From Sedimentisphaerales bacterium (lineage in GTDB: Bacteria; Planctomycetota; Phycisphaerae; Sedimentisphaerales; SG8-4), in the NCBI GenBank assembly GCA_016928975.1, contig JAFGJR010000288.1, forward strand, positions 1-5,546: a stretch of 5,546 bases of DNA. The letters are read 5' to 3'. Positions 1 to 4,968 of this stretch are shown piece by piece. Under the pieces are notes generated by a model. It was not told where the DNA came from. It did no database searches and was given only the letters and a program-made list of their open reading frames with translations. Position numbers and translations under genes: made by a program. The stretch's first letter is position 1. Every line of letters starts with the position of its first letter.

Positions 1-578
1 ACCTCGCCGCGAAGATGGGCGGACGGCCAGTCGCTGTCGTCGAATTGCGGCTTGGCCCAGTCGGGAATGTCCCTGGAAGCGTCGAAGTGTTCCTGGAACC
101 CGAGTTGCACCGTGTAGCGGGCGGTCCGGCGGTTGTAGGCCTCCGAGCGGATGCCCTTCCAGTTCCAGTCGGTGGAAACGTCGACGGGTTTGCTGCCGCT
201 CATCCGCACCTGTCCGTCAAGCAGAAAGCCCCATCCCCCGCGCTCGATCGACTGGAAAGTGCTCTCGCCATAATGGTGAGCCAGGGCGGCGATGACATTC
301 TTGCCCCGCCGCAGCCAGGGAGTCAGGTCGATCTTGTCGTATGACTGAAAACGAGGGTCGCAGCGGGCCGGTCCGCGGCAGACGAACTGTCCGTTCACGT
401 ACAAGGCGTACCGGTTATCGGCTGAGATCCGCACGCGGGCTGATGTCGGTGACGTTGTCAGTCGGAAAGTCTTGCGAAGGCAGACGTACTCGTTGCGATG
501 CTCGTGGGCCAGTCCCGGGCTGCCCCAGATCCAGAGGCCGTGCCATTGGTCCGGCCTTTGCCGTGCGCTATGTGCCAT
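1..578 (-). CDS. Alpha-L-rhamnosidase-like protein (GH78 type), N-terminal part, cut by the window edge
   Basis: The minus strand is open from an ATG at 578 to the window edge, giving 192 codons with no stop. The start is supported by a purine-rich GGAGAGG a few bases upstream. The protein begins MAHSARQRPDQWHGLWIWG, has no obvious signal peptide, and then shows the pattern of the N-terminal beta-sandwich domain of bacterial alpha-L-rhamnosidases: YVCLRKTFRL (31-40), ISADNRYALYVNG (51-63), RGPARCDPRFQSYDKIDL (68-85), LRRGKNVIAALAHHYGE (89-105) and a closing FDDSDWPSA (179-187). Enzymes of this type hydrolyse terminal alpha-L-rhamnose from plant or algal glycans and glycosides. The catalytic (alpha/alpha)6 barrel would lie beyond the left edge, so activity cannot be judged. 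A different glycoside hydrolase sharing this carbohydrate-binding-like N-terminal domain is possible. The divergent rhamnose isomerase remnant next door supports a rhamnose role. Confidence 0.85.
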   Translation of the reverse strand, partial: MAHSARQRPDQWHGLWIWGSPGLAHEHRNEYVCLRKTFRLTTSPTSARVRISADNRYALYVNGQFVCRGPARCDPRFQSYDKIDLTPWLRRGKNVIAALAHHYGESTFQSIERGGWGFLLDGQVRMSGSKPVDVSTDWNWKGIRSEAYNRRTARYTVQLGFQEHFDASRDIPDWAKPQFDDSDWPSAHLRGE

Positions 579-643
579 GCACCCTCTCCGCGAAGAGCGA
601 CGGCCGGCTTGGCCGTGACGGCAGGCCCGGCCCAGACGCTCGC

Positions 644-676
644 ATTGTATCCTAGGTCCGGATACAGAGCTGTCAA
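644..676 (-). promoter_or_regulatory. Candidate sigma70-type promoter for the rhamnosidase gene
   Basis: Read on the minus strand, a perfect -35 box TTGACA lies at 676-671. A TAGGAT -10 candidate lies at 654-649 with a 16-bp spacer. An overlapping TACAAT at 649-644 is closer to the -10 consensus, but its 21-bp spacing is too long. Transcription would start near 637, leaving a leader of about 60 nt before the ATG at 578. The call rests on sequence match and placement only. Confidence 0.45.
646..666. promoter_or_regulatory. Operator-like inverted repeat between the -35 and -10 boxes
   Basis: TGTATCC (646-652) and GGATACA (660-666) are perfect 7-bp inverted arms around a 7-bp centre. The 21-bp site falls almost wholly in the spacer of the candidate rhamnosidase promoter and overlaps its -10 region. 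A dimeric repressor bound there would block RNA polymerase, so a sugar-responsive repressor site is plausible. No regulator gene is visible in the window. The site also lies between the rhamnosidase gene and the divergent isomerase remnant, so it could once have served both. Confidence 0.4.
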
Positions 677-783
677 TTGTGTGCACACGGGACATCTGCC
701 GAGCTCATTCGCGGCCCTGTTGCTCCTCTTGGCACGCTGTTTTCTTGGCCCTATCACGGCCGGTCGGATTGCCTGCATTGCGG

Positions 784-1050
784 ATGGGGTATTGGATCAC
801 GGCAGACGCTCGACATGCTGATTGTGCCCACCACGTTCTGAACGGCGTCGAGACCCAGGGTCGCGCCCCTGAGAGGCTCGTGAAGCGGTTGCTGCTGCTC
901 AAGATCGAGATACCCTCATGGGGTGATGCCAAAACCGAGACGCGGTTCGGCAGGTTCGTCCGGGCGGCGGCCAGAACGATCATTGACAAGGTCGACGCCG
1001 CCGCGCAAGTACACAAGCTCACCGCGGCTGACTGGGCCTTCCGAGCTTGA
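784..1050 (+). pseudogene. Truncated L-rhamnose isomerase (RhaI-type) remnant
   Basis: The frame is open from an ATG at 784 to a TGA at 1048-1050 (88 codons). Codons at 901-1026 encode KIEIPSWGDAKTETRFGRF followed by VRAAARTIIDKVDAAAQVHKLTA. This matches, from memory of the family, the N-terminal signature of Pseudomonas/Bacillus-type L-rhamnose isomerases (K-I-E-x-P-S-W-G, T-R-F, D-AAQVHKxT). Those enzymes convert L-rhamnose to L-rhamnulose and are usually about 400 residues long. Here the similarity ends after HKLTA, where the family normally continues into the barrel strand ending near HIPWDK. That segment was not found in any forward frame downstream. The metal-binding Glu/Asp/His residues of the active site are absent. 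The residues before 901 are only vaguely family-like and no good ribosome binding site precedes 784. It is most likely a deletion remnant; a functional short peptide is unlikely. Confidence 0.6.
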
Positions 1051-1072
1051 CTCTACTGGGAGGCCGCTCTCG

Positions 1073-1092
1073 ATCGACCGGTACCGGTCGAT
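1073..1092. repeat. Perfect 20-bp palindrome
   Basis: ATCGACCGGT is followed directly by its exact reverse complement ACCGGTCGAT with no spacer. It lies 23 bp past the stop of the isomerase remnant and about 165 bp upstream of the PepSY gene. It could be an operator for a dimeric regulator or a recombination scar. It is not followed by a T-run, so a terminator is unlikely. Confidence 0.6.
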
Positions 1093-1188
1093 GGACTTGA
1101 CGTTGCACGCCGTTTCGCGAGTTTCTCACCGTATTCTTATCTTCTGTCTGTATGCTACACACTCGTGGATCCCTGGGCGGTCTGGGGT

Positions 1189-1226
1189 CCCGGTGATGAA
1201 ATGGCGGCCGAATAGGGCCCGGTGAT
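1189..1226 (+). repeat. Direct repeat CCCGGTGAT, two copies 29 bp apart
   Basis: CCCGGTGAT occurs at 1189-1197 and again at 1218-1226, each preceded by a G-rich stretch. Both copies lie in the upstream region of the PepSY gene, ending about 20 bp before its AAGGAG ribosome binding site. OmpR-family regulators often bind direct repeats, and one is encoded downstream, but the spacing here is not the usual 10-11 bp. The function is unknown. Confidence 0.4.
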
Positions 1227-1258
1227 ACGCAAGTCACTTTTGAAAAAGGAGTTAAGTC

Positions 1259-2023
1259 ATGAAGAGAACGTTGACGCTGTTGAGTCTCGTCGCACTGGCG
1301 GTGGCGGTGGGCGTCGTGATGGCCGGAGACGCGCGAGAGCTGTCGCTGGATCAGATCCCTGCGGAGGCCCGGGAGGCGCTGCTGCACTTGGCTGGCGGGG
1401 CGCAGATCGTCGCCGTCGAGCGGGAGAAGGAACACGGGATGGAACTGTACGAGGCCGAGTGGAAAAAGGGCGATGGCCTAGAGGCCGAGGCCAAGGTCAT
1501 GGCTAGCGGCGATCTCGTGGAGATGGAAGAGGAGATCGACGCTGCCGCATTGCCTGCCAATGTGAAAGCTGCCGTGGCGAAGCGCTTCCCCGCCGGGGCC
1601 AAGCTGGAGTGCGAGAAAGTGACCCTGCTCATGTACGAAATCGAGGCCAAGGTCAACGGCAAGGAGAGGGGCATCCTTGTGCTTCCGACCGGCAAGATCC
1701 TCGGGAAGGCCCTGGAAGGTGACGACGACGACGATGATGATGACGGAGATGACGGCGAGGATGAGCAGCGGGTCTCGCTGGACCAGCTGCCCCCGGTGGT
1801 GAAGGCGACCATTCTGGCCGAGGCCAAGGGGGCGAAAATCAAGGAGATTGAGCGAGAGACCACCAAAAACGGGGCGGTCTACGAGGCCGAGTGGGTCGAA
1901 AACGGGCACGACGTCGAGATCAAGGTCGCACCGGACGGCAAGATTCTCAAGCGGGAGGTCGAGCAGGAGGACGACGCAGACGACGATGACGATGATGAGG
2001 AGGAGGACGATGACGACAAATAA
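1259..2023 (+). CDS. Exported protein with three PepSY-like modules and two polyacidic tracts
   Basis: This 254-residue protein starts at an ATG with a strong AAGGAG (1246-1251) 7 bases upstream. Residues 1-22 form a Sec-type signal peptide (MKRTLTLLSL, then a hydrophobic core, with a likely cut after VMA), so the protein should act outside the cytoplasmic membrane. The mature part has three related modules of about 60 residues: 28-93, 94-153 and 172-236. Modules 1 and 3 share a LSLDQIP/VSLDQLP opening, a helix, and YEAEW followed by a 'DGKIL'-type hairpin. Module 2 keeps YEIEA and PTGKILGKALE. This is the pattern of PepSY-like domains (putative beta-lactamase-inhibitor-like type). Module 2 is followed by an eight-Asp run (155-162), and the protein ends in a second Asp/Glu tract (238-253). 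Such tracts could bind divalent cations or basic surfaces, which is inference. It is followed after 59 bp by a response regulator and histidine kinase on the same strand, so it may be a partner or target of that system. The exact biochemical role is unknown. Confidence 0.85.
   Translation: MKRTLTLLSLVALAVAVGVVMAGDARELSLDQIPAEAREALLHLAGGAQIVAVEREKEHGMELYEAEWKKGDGLEAEAKVMASGDLVEMEEEIDAAALPANVKAAVAKRFPAGAKLECEKVTLLMYEIEAKVNGKERGILVLPTGKILGKALEGDDDDDDDDGDDGEDEQRVSLDQLPPVVKATILAEAKGAKIKEIERETTKNGAVYEAEWVENGHDVEIKVAPDGKILKREVEQEDDADDDDDDEEEDDDDK
1721..1765 (+). repeat. GAC/GAT codon repeat encoding the first acidic tract
   Basis: Fifteen codons, nearly all GAC, GAT or GAG with two interrupting glycine codons, encode eight consecutive Asp and then mixed D/G/E residues (155-169) between PepSY modules 2 and 3. 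The near-pure trinucleotide pattern could expand or contract by slippage without breaking the frame. Confidence 0.7.
1970..2017 (+). repeat. GAC/GAT/GAG codon repeat encoding the C-terminal acidic tail
   Basis: Sixteen codons encode residues 238-253, all Asp or Glu except one Ala, directly before the final Lys and the TAA stop. It resembles the first tract and makes the end of the protein extremely acidic. As there, in-frame length change by slippage is possible. Confidence 0.7.
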
Positions 2024-2082
2024 TCCGAGCATTCCCGCTAAGGGTGCTTGCGTGGCCGCAGGCGCCATGCCATTCTGGTGTC

Positions 2083-2751
2083 ATGCGCGTCCTGTTTGTC
2101 GAGGACTATGAACCGCTTCGGACGTCGGTGAGCCAGGGGCTCCGCGAGGCCGGCTTCGCCGTGGATGTGTCGGCCGACGGCGAGGAAGGATTATGGTATG
2201 CGGAGTCCTGCGACTATGACGTCATTATTCTGGACATCATGCTCCCGGTCGTCGACGGGCTGACGATCCTCAAGCGGATTCGGCAGTCGGGCCGAGCGAA
2301 TCCCGTACTGCTGTTGACGGCCAGGGACACCGTTCATGATCGCGTCAAAGGCCTGGATCTCGGCGCAGACGATTACCTGGTCAAGCCGTTTGCGTTCGAG
2401 GAGTTGCTGGCTCGCGTGCGGGCTCTGGTGCGCCGCAAGTACGACGCCAAAGACCCCGTGCTGCGGATCGAGGACCTGACGATCGACACGGCGAGGCGAA
2501 CCGTGTGCCGGGCGGGCCGGCCCGTTGACTTGACTGCGCGGGAGTATGCCCTGCTCGAGTTTCTGGCGCTGCGCGCCGGTGAAATCGTCTCCCGAACGGA
2601 TATCTGGGAGCACCTCTACGAGTTTGACTCCTCAGTGGAGAGCAACGTAGTGAACGTCTACATCGGTTACCTGCGTAAGAAGATCGAACAACCGGGGATG
2701 CCTCGCCTCATCCACACCCGCCGAGGCCAGGGTTACGTATTGGGGCGATAA
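2083..2751 (+). CDS. OmpR/PhoB-family response regulator
   Basis: This 222-residue cytoplasmic transcription factor has the usual length for its family. The receiver domain (1-118) shows the acidic pair E7-D8, the phospho-acceptor D51 in LDIMLP, the switch Thr T79 in LLLTA and K101 in LVKPF. The C-terminal winged-helix domain (about 127-222) shows VDLTAREYALLEFL, the recognition helix SNVVNVYIGYLRKKI and the wing RRGQGYVL. Phosphorylation by the kinase encoded next should drive dimerisation and DNA binding. The ATG at 2083 was chosen because the protein then begins MRVLFVEDYE as in the family; an in-frame GTG at 2044 would add 13 atypical residues. No strong Shine-Dalgarno precedes the ATG. 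It lies 59 bp after the PepSY gene and 3 bp before the kinase gene. It resembles the CusR/QseB-like branch, but the target genes are not known; its own operon is a natural guess. Confidence 0.95.
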   Translation: MRVLFVEDYEPLRTSVSQGLREAGFAVDVSADGEEGLWYAESCDYDVIILDIMLPVVDGLTILKRIRQSGRANPVLLLTARDTVHDRVKGLDLGADDYLVKPFAFEELLARVRALVRRKYDAKDPVLRIEDLTIDTARRTVCRAGRPVDLTAREYALLEFLALRAGEIVSRTDIWEHLYEFDSSVESNVVNVYIGYLRKKIEQPGMPRLIHTRRGQGYVLGR

Positions 2752-2754
2752 GAA

Positions 2755-4173
2755 GTGCGAACGCTGCGTACACGATTGCTGATCGGAACAGGCGCAGGTG
2801 CCACGATCGTGCTGCTGGCAGCCGGCATCCTGCTGTATACCCTGGTCCGCGGTGCGCTGTGGCGGGAGTTTGACGAGTCGCTGGCCGCCAAGGCTCGTTC
2901 GCTCGCGGCGATGGCGGAGCAAGAGAACGGCAAGCTTGAACTGGAGTTCGACGATGCCAACCTCCCGGAGTTCAGGCCTTCGGATCACGCGGAGTTCTAC
3001 CAGGTCCGGTTGCCGGGGGCCAGGACCGTCGCCCGTTCGGCCTCCCTTGAGGGTCGCGATCTGGTCGAGATGGAAGGCCCCGCAGACCAGCCGGTCTTTA
3101 CATCATCCATCCTGCCTGATGGCCGACGCGTTCGGACGGCGACAATCCGCTTCACGCCGCGTCAGGAGGATAGCGGCGGGCGCTCCAAGAAGCCGCTTGT
3201 GGTGACGCTGGTCCTCGGTCGCCAGACAAAGGTCATTGAGGCAACCTTGGGTCGGATCAGGTTCGTGATGGCAGCGGTGGGAGTTGCTGCGATTGTCATT
3301 TCTCTCGGCGTGCTCGCCTGGTCCGTCCGCCGCGGCCTGCGGCCCGTGAACCGGCTGGCGAACCAGATCGCGGCCGTTGGCGAATCCGATCTGGGCGTGA
3401 GGATTGAGCCTGCGGGCGTGCCGGCGGAACTGCTTCCGGTGATCGACCGCCTCAATGGTTTGCTCGGACGGTTGGAGCGTGCCTTTCAGCGTGAAAGGCG
3501 GTTCACGGCCGACGTTGCCCACGAACTGCGCACCCCTTTGGCTGGCGTTCGCTCAGTCCTGGAAGTCACGCTCTCCAAGCAGCGTGAGCCGGAGGCTTAT
3601 CAGAAGGCGATGCAAGACTGTCTCGGCATCAACGAACAGATGCAGCGGATGGTCGAGAACCTCCTGCACCTTGCCCGAGCCGACGCGAATCAACTGGAGG
3701 TGGGGAGCGAAAGCGTCGATCTGGCCGCTTTGGCGCGCGAATGCTGGGAGCCGCTGGCCGGTGATGCACAGCGGAGACAACTCCAGGTCGTGTGGCGACT
3801 GAAGGAGCCGTGCATCGTCGAGTCAGATCGCGGCAAGCTGCGCCTGGTTTTGCAGAACATCCTGGGCAACGCCGTGGCTTACGCGGATGATGGCGGGCGA
3901 ATCTGGATTGAGAACATCTTCGACGACGGGCGGGTCGAATTCACAATCGCCAACACCGGCAGTGCCGTGCCGGAGCAGGATGTCACACGAGTCTTCGATC
4001 GCTTCTGGCGGGGAGATGCCTCCCGGCGGTGTTCCGGTCAGCATTGCGGCTTGGGCCTGTCACTCTGCAAGGTCCTGGTCGAGCTGCTGGGTGGTTCGAT
4101 CGAAGCGTTTTCGTCGCCCGGGGAGACCTTTAAGGTCGCTGTTCGCCTGCAGGCAGCGGGTGATTCGGCGTGA
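2755..4173 (+). CDS. Membrane sensor histidine kinase, HAMP-containing
   Basis: This 472-residue kinase starts at a GTG 3 bp after the regulator's stop, so translation is probably coupled. The order is: a short cytoplasmic N-terminus, membrane helix 1 (about 11-33), an extracytoplasmic sensor segment (34-167), membrane helix 2 (about 168-190), HAMP linker (191-243), and a dimerisation/phospho-acceptor domain with H256 in FTADVAHELRTPLAG. The ATP-binding domain follows, with N box LVLQNILGNAVAYA (N368, N372), a G1-like box ANTGSAVP, F box VFDRFWRGD and G2 box CGLGLSLCK. The G1 box has Asn and Ala where the classical DxGxG has Asp and the last Gly; related metal-sensor-type kinases often relax this motif. 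The sensor part is hydrophilic with acidic stretches and no recognisable PAS or Cache motif, so the signal is unknown. It should phosphorylate the preceding regulator. An interaction with the exported PepSY protein is suggested only by gene order. Confidence 0.95.
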   Translation: MRTLRTRLLIGTGAGATIVLLAAGILLYTLVRGALWREFDESLAAKARSLAAMAEQENGKLELEFDDANLPEFRPSDHAEFYQVRLPGARTVARSASLEGRDLVEMEGPADQPVFTSSILPDGRRVRTATIRFTPRQEDSGGRSKKPLVVTLVLGRQTKVIEATLGRIRFVMAAVGVAAIVISLGVLAWSVRRGLRPVNRLANQIAAVGESDLGVRIEPAGVPAELLPVIDRLNGLLGRLERAFQRERRFTADVAHELRTPLAGVRSVLEVTLSKQREPEAYQKAMQDCLGINEQMQRMVENLLHLARADANQLEVGSESVDLAALARECWEPLAGDAQRRQLQVVWRLKEPCIVESDRGKLRLVLQNILGNAVAYADDGGRIWIENIFDDGRVEFTIANTGSAVPEQDVTRVFDRFWRGDASRRCSGQHCGLGLSLCKVLVELLGGSIEAFSSPGETFKVAVRLQAAGDSA

Positions 4174-4294
4174 GCCCGGTTACATGGTTGCCGCTAGCCA
4201 GCAGCCAGCCGGCCTGTACTCTGCTGTGAGACGAATTCCAATCGCTCCTGCTCCTGAAGCGAGGAGGCGGGCGAGTCGGTCTCAGTGGTCATAT

Positions 4295-4314
4295 CGTTTG
4301 ACCTCCATCAAACG
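4295..4314. repeat. Inverted repeat CGTTTGA-6-TCAAACG
   Basis: Perfect 7-bp arms at 4295-4301 and 4308-4314 surround CCTCCA. The stem is AT-rich and no T-run follows, so it fits an operator better than a terminator. It lies 122 bp past the kinase stop. Confidence 0.45.
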
Positions 4315-4389
4315 GGATCAGAAGGAGTACGATCGGAAGATGCGGCTTTGTTATAAGTCCGGGGGGGTGCCGGCCACAAGGGGAGCGGC

Positions 4390-4414
4390 GGCGGATCGCC
4401 AACGCCGATCTGCC
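4390..4414. repeat. GC-rich hairpin downstream of the kinase gene
   Basis: GGCGGATCG (4390-4398) pairs with CGATCTGCC (4406-4414) over 9 positions including one G-T pair, with a 7-nt loop. No T-run follows, so intrinsic termination is not supported. It could stabilise an mRNA 3' end or be chance in GC-rich DNA. Confidence 0.35.
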
Positions 4415-4582
4415 CACTGATGGACGCCGCGGCCGGTTTCCGTTAGACTGCTCGGGTCGAGCGAGGGACGGCAGGTGAGTCACGCATGCCGGCCCAACTC
4501 TCACGGTAACGTGTATCTGCCCGGCGCGCCAGGTTCCTGTGGGCCTTGAGCGTGTCAGCTTGGCAGTCTGGAGACTCAAGTC

Positions 4583-4939
4583 GTGGCCAAGTTCTCGCTT
4601 CGTCGATATGAGGATCAGGCACGGGTCAGCTTCGTGGCCGCTCTGGCTTCGGCAGTAACTCTCGTCGGCCTCTTGGCGCTCGTGCTTCGCCGGTTCTCAC
4701 TGCAAGAAATGGCCATCTTCTATGGCCAGAGGACCTACCTGGCTGTCCTGGTCGCGACGGCGGTCACAGCACTGCTGGCGGTGATCGGCTTCGGCTTGGG
4801 CATCAATAGTGTCGGCCAGCGTCGCAACGAGAAGCAAGGTCTCTCGTGGGCGGGCTTCTTTGTTGCTGCGGCGGTGCTGGTCCTGACCATCTGCGTGTTT
4901 ACCTTTTTCTTCTTGCGGGGTGAGTCTGTGGGCCGTTGA
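4583..4939 (+). CDS. Small three-helix membrane protein, function unknown
   Basis: This 118-residue protein starts at a GTG with GGAG (4570-4573) 9 bases upstream. The basic N-terminus MAKFSLRRYEDQAR precedes three hydrophobic segments: about 15-35 (ending before RRF), 51-73 (YLAVLVATAVTALLAVIGFG) and 89-111 (GFFVAAAVLVLTICVFTFFF). The loop between helices 2 and 3 is basic and polar (NSVGQRRNEKQG). I recognise no domain. Third-position GC is high as in neighbouring genes, and the regular helix layout argues for a real gene. It ends 29 bp before the LutA-like gene on the same strand, so the two are probably co-transcribed, but that does not define a role. Confidence 0.7.
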   Translation: MAKFSLRRYEDQARVSFVAALASAVTLVGLLALVLRRFSLQEMAIFYGQRTYLAVLVATAVTALLAVIGFGLGINSVGQRRNEKQGLSWAGFFVAAAVLVLTICVFTFFFLRGESVGR

Positions 4940-4946
4940 CACGGCC
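4931..4946 (+). repeat. Short hairpin over the stop codon
   Basis: GGCCGT (4931-4936) and ACGGCC (4941-4946) are perfect arms around the 4-nt loop TGAC, which contains the TGA stop of the membrane-protein gene. There is no T-run. It might modulate read-through or translation of the next gene, whose start is 22 bp further on. Confidence 0.35.
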
Positions 4947-4968
4947 GCCTCGGTTTCGGGATAACGCC

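Larger units (their letters stand above)
4174..4582. other. Non-coding spacer of 409 bp, no gene recognised
   Basis: Frames here on both strands are short, Arg/Ser/Pro-rich and unlike any family I recognise. No tRNA, T-tailed terminator or clear promoter was found. A TATAAG element occurs at 4352-4357 but lacks a matching -35 box. The spacer contains two hairpins listed separately. It separates the two-component operon from the next pair of genes, so a promoter for those is expected here. Confidence 0.55.

Noticed and set aside
600..616. Inverted repeat ACGGCC-GGCTT-GGCCGT as a terminator or operator
   Set aside because: A 6-bp GC-only stem with no T-run is expected by chance in DNA this GC-rich. 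It would fall in the rhamnosidase leader, but nothing else supports a role.
15..655. Plus-strand frames of about 105 codons across the rhamnosidase region
   Set aside because: Both are antisense to a recognisable glycoside hydrolase domain and have no family resemblance.
458..778. A 106-codon minus-strand frame overlapping the rhamnosidase start
   Set aside because: It overlaps the rhamnosidase frame, which has clear family motifs; this frame has none.
1097..1156. A sigma70 promoter for the PepSY operon from TTGACG (1097), TATTCT (1132) or TATGCT (1151)
   Set aside because: No pair of boxes has acceptable 16-18 bp spacing, so no promoter is called although one is expected in this region.
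2029..2047. A possible terminator between the PepSY gene and the response regulator
   Set aside because: The stem is short and bulged and no T-run follows, so read-through into the regulator is more likely.
1478..2068. A 196-codon minus-strand frame rich in Val, Ile and Leu, resembling a membrane protein
   Set aside because: The hydrophobic runs are the reverse complement of the GAC/GAT repeats (GTC/ATC codons) of the PepSY gene, so it is a shadow.
2044..2082. An upstream GTG start for the response regulator
   Set aside because: It adds 13 residues (MLAWPQAPCHSGV) before the canonical receiver start MRVLFVEDYE, and no properly spaced ribosome binding site supports it.
4545..4580. CTTGAG/CTCAAG arms placing the ribosome binding site of the membrane protein in a loop
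   Set aside because: The 6-bp arms are 24 nt apart with little internal pairing, too weak to call an RNA switch.
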